Assembly: GCA_037074615.1 (NCBI GenBank)
Contig: CM073558.1
Location: 20,443,001-20,507,000 of the forward strand
Direction of reading: 5' to 3'
Origin: Leucaena leucocephala
Taxonomy: Eukaryota > Streptophyta > Magnoliopsida > Fabales > Fabaceae
DNA: 64,000 bases
Each line of letters starts with the position of its first letter. Position 1 is the first letter of the stretch. The position numbers were made by a program, and so were the translations under genes. This document shows positions 1 through 12,400 of this stretch, one piece after another. The notes under the pieces are model-generated. The model had not been told where the DNA came from, made no database searches, and saw only the letters and a program-made list of their open reading frames with translations.

Positions 1-436
1 TTTAAAAAAAATATATAAAAAAAATGACTCACATAGCCATAAGGCAAGTATACATATGTTTCACAAAAGATATCTAATTGTTTTTGAGTTGACAATATCC
101 AAGATTTTTAATAATCATAAAAAATGTTATTATAGATTAACTCATAAATAATGCCTACTATTGTCATTATTATTGTGGTTGATAGGTTTAATTTATAAAA
201 TATAAGATATAACTATTTAGAATATATTTAACTTTTATAAAATATTATTTTATTATATTTTTAGTTATAATATTTTAAAAAATATTTTAATTTTTAAATA
301 CTTAAATTTATATTTAAGAGTAAATTTAGTAACCCTAAACAAATATATAACGTCTTTAGATTGATTGGTAAGTTCAACCCTATTTTACAAAATTTTGTAT
401 AAAAAAAGTCTCAAAAATAATTTTGAGTCTTATTTA

Positions 437-770
437 GTGTGTGTTTGGCACAATAATTTAAAAAAAAAATTTAAGTAAAACTTTAGTTTGAGAAAATTTT
501 AAACAAATAGCTATATTTTTCCATAAATAATTTTGGCCAAAACTATAATTTTAAATAAACTACTGAAGAGTAGTAAAAGAGCTTATATATTATATAATTA
601 CTATCTTACCCCTATTTTTTCTTATATTATTTTTCTTCTCTTATCTCCACCCTATCTCCTATCTCCTTTTTCTCCTCTACACTCTCTCATTTCTTCTCTA
701 CCATCTATCATCTCTCCTACTTTTAATCAAATCATACATTTTTATAATTTACTAATATGAAAAGTGATTA
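437..770 (+). repeat. Tourist-like dispersed repeat, copy a
   Basis: The copy starts near a GTGTGTTTGGCAC motif, passes an A-rich segment and an 'AGTAAAAGAGCTTAT' block, and runs into a polypyrimidine tract of TCTCC repeats. The same order of blocks recurs at about 1124-1594, 36914-37200 and 37203-37620, and inverted at 58861-59531. Boundaries are approximate. Long open frames in the pyrimidine tract encode only Leu/Ser/Ile/Phe-rich peptides and are not genes. The rest of 1-1697 is AT-rich DNA with nothing recognisable. Confidence 0.55.
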
Positions 771-1123
771 TATTACTAATTATCCAAATATCTCTATTTT
801 CAAAATCTATTCTTCCTAAAATCTATTATCTAAAATCTATTCTTTTCATAATATATTCTTATACTGAATAGCTATTTTGCCTAAAAAATCATTTCTCACC
901 CTAAACCATAATTTTACAAAATCTGTGCCTTTCAACTTTTTATTATAGAATGTGATAATTTTATATTTATTAGGTATTATTATTCCATCATTAGTGTAAA
1001 ATTATCTTATCCAAATATAAAATTGTAAATAATATTTATATCTTATATAATTATCATATTTAGTTTATATCTTTTTTAATAATTTATTAATATAAAAAAT
1101 AATTCTACTGCTAATCATTTAAG

Positions 1124-1594
1124 TGCCTGTTTGGTTGCATGGTTAGAAAATTAATTTTGGGCAAAATCTCAGTTTAGGAAAATTTGAAATAAATAACTAT
1201 TTTTTTCAGAATTGATTTTGGTCAAAATTATAGTTTGAAACTATGGTTTTGAATAAGTTACTGAAAATTGGAAAGAATAGTTTTTGAATAGTAAAAGAGT
1301 TTATGGACTATCTAATTACTATTTTACCATTATTTTTTCTTATACAATCTCTCATCTCTCCTCTCCACCTTATCTTATATTTTCTCTCTCTTCTCTACAC
1401 TCTCTCCTCTCTCATATTTTTTCTCTATTCTCTCTCCTATTTATTTTCTACCCTATCTCATCTCTCATACTTTATCAATATAAAAAAGTGATTATACTAC
1501 TAATCATACAAACATCTATATTTTCAAAATATATTATCCAAAATCTATTCTTTCCAAAATTTATTCTCTAAAAACTAATTTAAATACACCTTAA
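1124..1594 (+). repeat. Tourist-like dispersed repeat, copy b
   Basis: This is a second copy of the family at 437-770, in direct orientation about 690 bp away. The left end reads TTAAGTGCCTGTTTGG and the right end, inverted, reads TTAAGGTGTATTTAAA. That gives imperfect terminal inverted repeats with a possible TTA target duplication, as in PIF/Harbinger MITEs. The interior again holds the AGTAAAAGAGTTTATGG block and a TCTCTCC-rich tract. Confidence 0.5.
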
Positions 1595-1774
1595 ATATCT
1601 TTATTTTTAAAATATATTTTTCTTAAAAAAATTTTAGAATTTATTTTTCCCGAATATATTCTCCGAAACCTAATTTAAATCTCAATGTTCGAAGTTATTG
1701 TTGAGTCATTTTTCTCTTTCCTGGCTTAAGCTCTGGTTCTCCATTATCTCTCGCTGCGCTATCAGTGCTCATCA

Positions 1775-4312
1775 ATGGCTACCATCAACCTGTCTTCTAC
1801 ACACAGTTTCCCTTATGTTCGTTTATTCTCTTCGCTTCCACAGAATACCCCTGCTTTGTCACTCTATTCGCAGGTCAAAGCCAAACCACCTTCTTTATCT
1901 ATCCTCTCTATTTCTCTGAAACCCTACAATACAACAGATAAGCCTCGGACACGGCTGGTAGCCTCATCTGTCAAGAATCTCGGGGAAACGGATCCGATAA
2001 TCCTGCTTCCTGAAAATGAGGGCGCCGCGGCTGAAGTGCCCTCGGGTACCGGCGTATATGCCATTTACGACAAAAACGACGAGCTTCAGTTCATTGGCTT
2101 ATCGCGTAACATTGGTGCAAGCGTTTCTGCTCACCTGAAATCAGTTTCAGACCTCGTTGGCTCCGTGAAGGTAAGGGTAACGGGGTTTTCTTAATTTTCT
2201 CATGGAAGCGGAAAATTATTTGTAAGATATTTGAAATATTGGTGAAAGGCTTAATTTGCTAACATCAATCGGTTATCAAATATCTTATAAATAGGTGTTG
2301 TATAATTAAATTTTTCATAAGCCAAGATCACTTCAAGCTTCCGAACAGAGCTGTTTTAGAATATATCTTTGTATTATGGCAAAGGAAACAAGTATCAGAT
2401 TATGCATAGCACGATAGTAGAGTTAAAATTAAGGGAAAGAAAGTGACAGGCTTGGAATGAAGAAGCCAATAAAGGAGAAAATAAGTTGAAACTTATCGAG
2501 TGCTTAGACAAAACAGGACGAGGAAAGCATAAATAGTTGCTCTGCTCTTGTTTCTTGCTTCCTTACGATAAAATGAATAAAATGATAGCAGCGTATAACA
2601 CATTTGAATTCCTCTTTGTTTCACTCATGTTTTTCCGCCTTTCTTATGATACACAATTAGCTTCACGCCTTCAATATCATTTCTTACCCTTTCCACCTGT
2701 ATGAAAGCTTAGGGCTTTATGGATTATAATTATAAAGATTGATGCACGTTGCACAATGATACTTTGATCACTGAATCTGGTGTCTGTATCATGAATTATA
2801 GATGGGCTGTCTGAAGTTTACCTAGCACCATACCTGAAAAGATGAATTTAGTTGAACAATAAATGGGCTGGAGTAGAGAGTGATTTGGTTTGTTGTTTAA
2901 GTACAACCTTATCTGACCAAATTTTGATGGTCAAGATGATATTAGTTTTGATGCAACTTCATCCTGGCAGCAACTTAATAATGCTTATAAAGGAAGAAGA
3001 TATTTTGCGGGTCTTGTTAAATTTTATTTGACCCGTTCTTTATCTGTAGTTGCATGAGCTTGCACTTTTCTACCATGACTTCTGTCCACTCAAAATAATG
3101 TCCTACAATTTAACTCCACGACTTTGAAGCTTCAAGCCAAAACATTGAAAACACTGGACTCTCAATCCTGATTTCCTACTCCCTTCTTGTGGAGAATTGG
3201 AAGCATTATGCAACTACGATCCAATCAGAGTTTATGGCCCTTAACAACTACTTGAACAAAACGCGGCACTAGGCAAATCTGAAAAAAAAATCCTGTCATA
3301 CAATTGTTAAGGCGAGTGAAAATTGAGACAAAACTTCTCCCCAATGCCTTTTATTTGTTTGCATGATCACAAAGTTTCTATATGTTTGAATAAATCTTTT
3401 GCAGAGCCAAATGGTTAGAACTAGGTTTTCATTATGAGTTTGTGTCAGCATCAATATTGTTGGGCATTTGTTTTTATGAATGAGTTAAGCCAAGTTGGTA
3501 AAATATACAAAGGCATAGATTTATATAAACTATTATTAGAAGTGAGACAATCTTGGAAAGATTTCATCCTTTTTTGGGCTTTCCCCTGCTTACTAAAAAG
3601 TAAAAGCATTGAAATAGAATAAAAGCACAGATGCACACAATCAGCAATAGAAGTGAGATGGTGATGAAATTTTTTTACCTTCCTTCTTTACTTTGATAAA
3701 TTTTTTTACCTTCCTTCGTTACTTTAAGAAGATACTGCAATTAAGGTCTCATTCTCCTGTAAGAATGGCTTCCTGGCAATGAATTCATTGTACAATTGTC
3801 TCATGTAGGTTGGGGTAGTAGATCAACCTGACAGAGAAACTCTAACCCAAGCATGGAAATCATGGATGGAAGAACACATAAAAGCCAATGGAAAAGTTCC
3901 ACCTGGTAATGAATCAGGAAATGCCACATGGATGAGGCGGCCACCTAAGAAGAAGGCGGATCTTCGAATAACCCCTGGTCGTCATGTCCAATTAACTGTC
4001 CCCGTGGAGGAACTCATTGACAAGCTGGTAAAGGAGAACAAGGTGGTGGCATTTATCAAGGGCTCTAGAAGTGCACCATTATGTGGATTCTCCCAAAGGG
4101 TGATTGGCATTCTGGAAAGTGAAGGAGTGGATTATGAGAGTGTTGATGTCCTGGATGAAGAGCATAACTATGGATTAAGAGAGACCCTTAAGGAGTATAG
4201 CAATTGGCCTACATTCCCACAGATCTTTTTGAATGGCGAATTGGTTGGAGGTTGTGATATACTGACCTCCATGTATGAGAAGGGTGAAGTGGGCACTTCA
4301 TTCAAAAAGTAG
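1775..4312 (+). CDS. GRXS16: Monothiol glutaredoxin S16, chloroplastic (GIY-YIG + CGFS Grx fusion)
   Basis: Exons are 1775-2170 and 3809-4312 (phase 0, GT-AG), giving 299 residues. Residues 1-65 are Ser/Thr/Leu-rich and basic, like a plastid transit peptide. A GIY-YIG-type nuclease-like domain covers about 90-200, with GVYAIY at 93-98, FIG at 106-108 and Arg111. A monothiol glutaredoxin domain follows from about 195, with the CGFS site at Cys224-Ser227, WPTFPQIF, and a glutathione-binding GGCD at 279-282. The family binds glutathione-ligated 2Fe-2S clusters in the chloroplast stroma and serves Fe-S transfer and redox control; its N-domain has reported nuclease activity. Length fits the family (about 290-300). 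The only cysteines are Cys224 and Cys281, so the N-domain has none. An ATG at 1698 opens a 73-codon frame that overlaps the start; whether it is transcribed is unknown. A candidate polyadenylation signal AATAAA lies at 4408-4413. Confidence 0.96.
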
Positions 4313-6428
4313 CAAGGTTCTCAGCGTCGAGCCACTCTTTTGAACTGGTGCAACCAGTTCCAGGACTGGAAGGACACTCAGGCATATGCATGAGGAGTTA
4401 AAAGATAAATAAAGGCCCTCTTGTACCAATATATTATATACTAGTACTAGTAAGTTATCTTTTAGTAAAAGATAAATTATTCTTGTACTCTTGATTTCAT
4501 AATGATAATTGTTAGTTCTCTTGCTCCTCTCTGGACTTATCTTCATGTCTGCTCCTATTCACAACCTCTACGGGATACTTGTTTGAGCCTACCTGATGAA
4601 AGGTTCATTGCAGGTCTTTCGGTAGTAATGGTTGAGGGGAGGCAAAAGAGGTGAAAAGAAAGCATGTTAAAATGATAAGGGTTTTGAATTATTTTTTTAT
4701 TGTGATATATTATAAAATTAGAGGAAAGTGATCATAATTTACCGCATTTCCGGTAGCTTATATCTCCTTTTTACTTTTTATTTTGTTTCTGTATCCACAC
4801 AAACAACAATAAGTTTTATTTTATAAGGTGAGGTCAGTTACATTATTTGCAATTTTTCTTGGGCTACACAAGCAATGAACAACAAACAGTTTTATTTATC
4901 ATGTGAGACTGGATCGATTGCATAGACAGTCTATTTTTCATAGTTAGCATAAGCCTACTAATTGGAGGCGAGTTGTGTATTTCTGTAGGTATTTTTATAT
5001 TTTGTTTTTTTTATTAAATGAATGTAAAACAATTAGCCAATCAAATGTTTCGCAGATCCGTTCCCCCCACAATCTAACATTTTCATATTTTAAGAACGAA
5101 TTATTATGTTGGTTCGTGAAGAAACGCAACATGCTGTCTCAATATTTCGTAATGAAGATTGATGTCATTTACACCCTCTTTTATCTTTTATTTAATATAA
5201 AAGTTAATTAATCTTTTATATAAATTAAAAAAATTAAATAACTAAATTAATTATAATTAATATAAGAATTAATTGATTATTTTAGATAGATTAAAGAGTA
5301 TATAATATAAAAATTAATTAATTAATAATTAATTAATTAATTAATTTTTATATTAAAAATTAGAAGAAATAATACAACATTGATTATATTATAGCTACCT
5401 AAACATGTTCCGAATAAGCATAAATAATATGGTTATTTCATGTAATATGGTACTTTCTCTTATGTTAATTATCAAAATTAGTTGATTTTTTTAGTGACTT
5501 AAAACAATTAAAAAATTAATTAATTATCACTAAATTCAATTCCTCATGAATTCATATTATATATTTATTAATTTATTTAAATTAGTTAAATATTTTTTAT
5601 ATTTTTTATAATTAATTTATTTATTTAATTTTCTTAATCTATATAAAAAATTAACTAATTATTATAATTCAAAGTAATATGCTATGACATTTTTCGACGC
5701 AGTAACAATTGCATCATGAGTTATCTATCAATGTGCTCAGTATAATAAAACAAAATGATATTCGCTTAATATAAAATTTATATTAACTAATTATATTTAA
5801 TTTTAAATTCCATTCAGGGCATTAAAAAAAATAATGGACAATGAAGGGTAGTTATGCCCAAGAGGTTTTACTCATATTATTTCAATTTTCATTTTTTTGT
5901 TACAATTTCCATTTTTATTTCTAAACAGAGTTTACTCACTAAATGTGTAGTAAGTGTTAACAAAATGTCAAAATGAATTTATCTTTATCCGATCATTAAC
6001 TTTCTCCATGCTCGAATATGAATTTAATTGATAAATATCTTGTCCGGTTTTTTCACTTGCAACTATAATTAAATTAGTTGCAAAACGCCAGATCAAAAAA
6101 CAGAAAAATAGTTACGTAATGGCAGTTACAGTTAATAATATTCTATTTATTTCGATTTCCTTCTAATTTTCTCTCTCCTACCATCCTCGACAAGAGTTGC
6201 TAAAAAATTTAATCTTTTATTCATTTTCAGCGTGTTTTGATTTATGATAATTCATTTCCATTTTATTTATTCGGGGTCGACTACCGGTTGTTGTTTATCT
6301 TCTTCTGACTTCTCATTTTCTTGTACTTCTACGTATATCATTAACGAGCAAATATACGACCAAATTCTGAATTTCAATGTGGTGCTGTCAAATCATCTGA
6401 GATCCTTCTCGTTTCGATTCCATAAAGA
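4313..6428. other. Intergenic: GRXS16 3' region and SAC8 upstream region
   Basis: No gene is seen. The first 150 bp are the likely GRXS16 3' UTR. From about 5180 the DNA is extremely AT-rich with TTAATTAA-type palindromes. The stretch at about 5470-5690 resembles the Stowaway-like family found in the SAC8 introns, decayed (shared blocks: TTGATTTTTTTAG..., CTTAATCTA..., AACTAATTA). About 6130-6428 is less AT-rich and probably holds the promoter and 5' UTR of the next gene. Confidence 0.5.
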
Positions 6429-9400
6429 ATGGAGATTGAAGAAGGGTCTTCGAGTTCGGGTGAAAGATTCAAGCTTCATGACCAGTTGGATTTGCTTGAA
6501 TTCGAGGACAAATTCGTGATTAAGTCTCCCGATCAAGGATTCTCGATCAGCCGCCATGACGGAACCATCAATCTGATTGACGGTAATGTGCCTTTTCTGT
6601 TACTCGACTTTGTTGCTTCAATTAATGAATGATCCTCGAGAAAAAGCGGGATATGTTCTTCTAAGTCAGTTGATTTTATTTTCGAAGTGGGTTTGCAGCC
6701 ATACTTGCACCTATTTATTAAGGATGGTGTTTTTGCTTTTTCTCCTGAAAATGTGCCATGAGTTATACGTATCGTTTAGCTTGGAGACATACGTCATAAG
6801 AGAGTCTTAAGAGTATTATGCTGTTTACTCATGGTGGGTGTTGGTTGGTCTTTATTTGGGAACCAAAATGTGATCCCTTGTAATTTTGCTTCATTATATG
6901 TTACATTTTGATGTTTATTAGGTTCATTATATATTCATAATTTTATTTTTATGATTCCCTTCACAACTGATTTTCTTTTTAATATAAATCTGCAGATGAT
7001 GCAAATCTTGAAGGTTCACCCAGGACTTCTACGATTTATGGTTTGGTGGGAACAATAAGATTACTTGTAGGTAGATGCTTGCATGCTTTTTTCTTGGGTT
7101 ATTTGGATTCATCCTTTTTCTACGTTCTACTTTTGACCTAATTAATTGCCAAATCAGGACACGAGCTAGCATAGCTGAGCTAGCTAAAAACGTGATATGA
7201 TCTAGGTTTTTTTCTCTTTATTTCTCTTTTTATTCTTTTCCCCAAAGGGTAACCACCTCTTCTAGAACTATGGCTACCTTATACTTATCAGCACTCAATA
7301 ATGTGCTTTCCTGGTATAGGAACTTATGTCCTTGTTATAACTTCTCGGAAAGAAGTTGGGAGCTTTCTTGGGTTTCCTGTATATCGCCTGATGTCTATGA
7401 GACTTCTGGCCTGCAATGAGGCTTTGAGGTTTTCAACTGCTCAAGAAGTAAGGTTTCATTTCAGTAGTCCGCAGCTATTCAGGCATCACTAAAATGGTAT
7501 ATATCAGTTGAAGTCTAATCCTTTTTCTGTGTGTTATCTTACTGCAGAAAAAAGATGAGGCTTACTTCAGGACTCTTTTGAAAATAGTAGAGTCAATGCC
7601 AGGATTGTATTATTCATATGATACAGATATTACATTAAAGTAAGAGTCACAGTCTTCAGATTGTTTAGTTGTTATTATTGTATTGTAATTAGATTGATAT
7701 TTGATTGCATGGTTGATGTTTCTAATATGTGATTTATTATATTCATCAGTTTGCAGCGAAGATGCAAGTTAGTAGAAGGTTGGATGAGTAAGCCAATTTG
7801 GAAGCAGGTTAGTTGGCACTAGGCACAAAGCTCACCTTATCTTCTGGAATCAGAATTTTTTGAATGCATGAATTATCGAAGCTGAAATCTACTTATTCAT
7901 GTCTCCAGTGAAAGTGAAGCATTCTAGCTGGAAATTGTTGATCATATGCATTGAACTATGTTATGTTAGTTTAAGCAAATGTCCATGTATTTTGTTCTTG
8001 TATCAATGAAAAGGGTGGGGGACACTACATGTTGCTAAAACTGCTGAGAATACAACAACAACAACAAGCCTTATCCCATTAAATAGGGTCGGCTACATGG
8101 ATCATACAACGCCATTGTGCTCTATCGAAAACTAAATCCTTAGATAGGTTATTGACCAGGAGATCCCGTTCAATGACCTCTTTGAGCGTTCTCTTTGGCC
8201 TTCCTCTACCCCTTTTAACCGGTGTCCATACTATTTGATCCACCCTCTTCACCGGCGCATCCCTTGGCCTTCTTTTGATTAAAAACTGCTGAGAATATGA
8301 TGAAAAATTCCTTGGTTTGCAGATCTGTTTCTCTTCTAAGAGTCTTTTGATTATTCCTTTCAGTAAAAGCTTCTTGAAAGTTTCTCTTTTCCGTTTTTTT
8401 TCCAGGCTGACCCTCGATTTGTCTGGAACAAGCATCTTTTGGAGGACCTTATTGAGTCTAAGGTTAGACAATTTGTCGCTACTTCCTATTTTTTACTGTA
8501 AAAATCTTTGGTTTACTGTAAGAGAAGAAACTGTTTCCTGAGTCTTAATGGATTTCTTCTGATCACTTTCAGTATGATCTTGAGGTTTGTTGTTTTTAAC
8601 ATTTATCTTTTTTATGGCAGCTTGACAGATTCGTTATTACCATCATGCAAGGAAATATCCTGAAGTTTAAAGTTCTTGTTGTCCCACCCCACCCCCTTTT
8701 GCATGTGCATAGGTTTTCTATAGGATGTCAGTGCAAGAAAATAGTGACAATGAAATAACTTTCACTTCAAGATACCGAATTTGCTCCCTTAACTGAGGTT
8801 TAAGCTTCCAAACAGTGGAGCTGAAGCTAAAGGACTCACGTGCTACAATGATGTTAGTTTCACGGAGGTGTACTCGGCGTCTAGGTACTCTGGAGAGGGC
8901 TCCTTATAATAATTAGTATTAACATAATTAAAAAAAAATCTGAGAATTTATTTCAATCTGGGATTTGGTGACATAGGAACACGAATGTGGAGAAGAGGAG
9001 CTAACCTTGAAGGTGACACTGCCAATTTCATCGAAACTGAACAGTTGCTTGAGACTGGAGAATTTATGTCCTCATTATTACAGGTATTATTCGGCGACGT
9101 TGTATCAACATGCATTTATAAATTTGATTACAGCCTTGCAATAGTTTTACCTCACATTTGTTGTGCCATTATATATGAGGCATTGGATCTCTGGTAGATG
9201 GAATGCCCTGTTAAACTTCCTGTACGGTCTCTGATAGAGTGAGGGAGAGCACAAAACACTGATGAAGTTTCGATAGTCAAAGGATAGCTTGAAACTAGTG
9301 TTACCTAAAGGAATGAAAATAAAACTTCATGTTAAGTTAGGGGGCAAGCAGAATATTTTGGCATCTTTTTCTGAAATTTGTTAGCATTAATTTAGTATTG

Positions 9401-12400
9401 TATACCATTAATGTATCTTATAGGATTTGTTGACTAAAAGTTCATCATTTTTTCACTTCAATTTGCATGCATAGCTGTAGAGCACCTTTTATTTGTAAAC
9501 ATAATTTTTTTCTCGTTTTTTGCCCCTGCACTTGATTAGTAATCCGTATTATTGTTTTGCAGGTTCGAGGTTCAATTCCTCTGCTTTGGGAGCAGATTGT
9601 TGATCTGAGCTATAAACCGCGCCTTAGGATAATTAGTCATGAACAAACGGTGCCGTTCTATTGCAGAGTTATGCTTGCACTTTAATGTTTTAACCATGAG
9701 GACAAAGTTAAGCATGCCTAGAAGAAAATAAATTCACTTATTTTTCGTTTCTTCTGCTCCAGCCAAATGTTGTACAGCACCATTTCCGTGATCTACTTCA
9801 GAGATATGGAGATACTGTCGCAGTTGATCTAACTGATAAAGTATGGTTTGTATCCTCTTTCTTTCTACTCTAAGCCATTTAAATCTGTCATAAATATCTT
9901 TTTCAGAGCTCTTGGTAAGTCTAATAACTTCTTTTCATTACTACTCTTCCATCCCCCAAAATTTTAAGTTCTTGTTACTTCTGGTTTGGTTGCATTTTTT
10001 GAGAAATTCTTGTTTATGTTACTGATGTAGATTGGTGATGAAGGTCAATTGAGTGCAGCATATGCTGCTGAAATGCAAAATCTGCAAAATGTGAGGTAGC
10101 AGTTGAGACTTATTTTATTTAATTTTTTCTTTTTATCACTTAATTTTTTTCTAACTAACTGAAGTGGCCAAAAACAGTTGTAGAACTGTATGCTTGATGT
10201 GATCTGTATCTTATTTTGTGGCTAATGGGTTATGGCAGATATGTGTCTTTTGATTTCCATCATCACTGTGGAAGTTCAAACTTCGATAATCTAGACATCC
10301 TCTATGATCAAATCTCAGAGGATTTTGAAAGGCAAAGGTAATATGAAACTCATCAAGTATTACCGATTGCCACAATCTTGATGTAATTCAGACTTTTGAC
10401 ATTGCTATTTGAGCTGAGCAGATATTTCTTGATAGATGGAAAAGGGAATGTCCTAGAGGAACAGAGAGGAATTATAAGATCCAACTGCATTGATTGCCTT
10501 GATCGAACAAATGTTACTCAGGTTTGTAAATAAATGATCAGTTAATTGCTAGGTCTAAGTCTGTTCTTATTCTTTGCCCCCTTGGAAAGTTTCGTACGTA
10601 CTCCTCCAATCCTTAATATTATTTCCGGTCCTAATTATAAGATATAATTGACTTTTTTTGTACAGATCTAAGAAACCAAATAAATCAATTAATTGTAACT
10701 AATATAAGAACTAATTAACTGATTTGAGTAAATTGAAGTGTATATAATATGAATTTATCTTGAGGAGATAAATTTGGTCATAATTAAGTAATTTATTTGG
10801 CTTCCTTAATTTCTTCAAAAAAGTCAACTAACTCATATAATTGACTGGAGGGAGTATAAAAGTCAGTTGATTTTTTTTAATATATTAAGGAAATCAAATA
10901 AATAAATTAATTATAACTAATATAAGAGTTAGTTGACTAATTTGAGAAGATTAAGGAGTATATAATATGATACATCTTGAGAAGTTGGATTTTGTTATAA
11001 TTAACTCATTTATTTGGATTGCTTAATCTACCTAAAAAAGTCAACTAGCTCTTATATTAAGGATCAAAGGGATTATTATGTAGTGTTTGCACATGCAATG
11101 TTTAAAATTTAATTCTAAGAATTTAGCATTTGCGTCATATGTGCAAAATGAGTCCTAGCCATTGAATCCACTTCCCATATTTGTTTGAAAGCATTTAGAA
11201 TGAGGAATCCATAGACGACTACACTTTTCAACTATCTTAACTCTATTTGCAGAGTTATCTGGGCCAGAAGTCACTAAATCAACAGTTGCAAAGGATTGGA
11301 ATTTTTACTCCCTCTGATTGCATTTCTATGTTTGAAGAAGAATATGTAAAATTTAGAACAAGTATGAAATTTCTGGATGACTACATTTATTTTAAGAAAA
11401 TCACTGTGCAGTCTTACATAAACAATTTAATCAGCGAAAAGTCCCTTGAGTTATCAGTATGCCATGACCTTTTGTTATTTTCTGTACCGGATCTTGTCAT
11501 TGCCATGCTACTTACTTATTGTGGGACTTTTTAGTGATTAATTGCTTATGTGGGACTACACAGTAATTTCCTCATTTTCTCCTGGGTGAATCGCTGCCCT
11601 TCTTATTTGAACTAAAAATTTGTCTATGTAGTGTGGGCTGAGCAAGGTGATGAGATTAGCCTTGAGTATGCTGGGACTCATGCCCTGAAAGGGGACTTGG
11701 TTAGGTAAAATAAATTGCACTATATTGCAATCCCAAGTCCAAATGTTCTTTTTTATATACATTTTGAGATCATGATGCAGGTACGGTAAACAAACAATTG
11801 GTGGAATAATCAAAGATGGCATGAGTGCGCTTTCTCGATATTACCAAAATAATTTTCATGATGGGATTCGGCAGGCAAGTTTATCAATATCTTTCAATTA
11901 TTTTCCTTAGTTACTAGAAGACCACTCAGCCCCACTAATTTGGAAACTCAGAAAAACACTTTTGTGCTTTACGAGACAAAACTCTTCTCATATATTCCCT
12001 ATGGTCTTTAATACTAGCTCCAGTCCTAATTATAAGAGCTAGTTGACTTTTTTAGATAGATTAAGGAAGTCAAACAAATCAGTTAATTATGACAAAATCT
12101 AACCTCTCAAGACAAATTCATATTATGTTCTCCTTAATTAACCTAAATTACTCAACTAACTCTTATATTAGTTATAATTAATTGATTTATTTGCCTCCCT
12201 TAATTTATTCAAAAAAGTTAACTAGCTCTTATATTAAGAAATAGAAGTAGTATTTATTTTGTACAGCACAAAATCACTTAAAATAAGTTAATCCAAACAA
12301 TCACTGTGTTTCTGGTCCGTTGCAGGATGCTCTGGATCTGATAAGTGGGCGCTATACTGTCAGTAGAAACAATCCTTCTCCCTTCCAGCTGAATGGCTTT

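Noticed and set aside
533..1571. Several open frames of 60-95 codons
   Set aside because: They are Leu/Ser/Ile/Phe/Tyr low-complexity translations of polypyrimidine repeat DNA.
8282..8471. N-terminal half of a 130-codon minus-strand frame
   Set aside because: It is antisense to SAC8 exon 6 and its intron; only the part at 8079-8281 is LINE coding.
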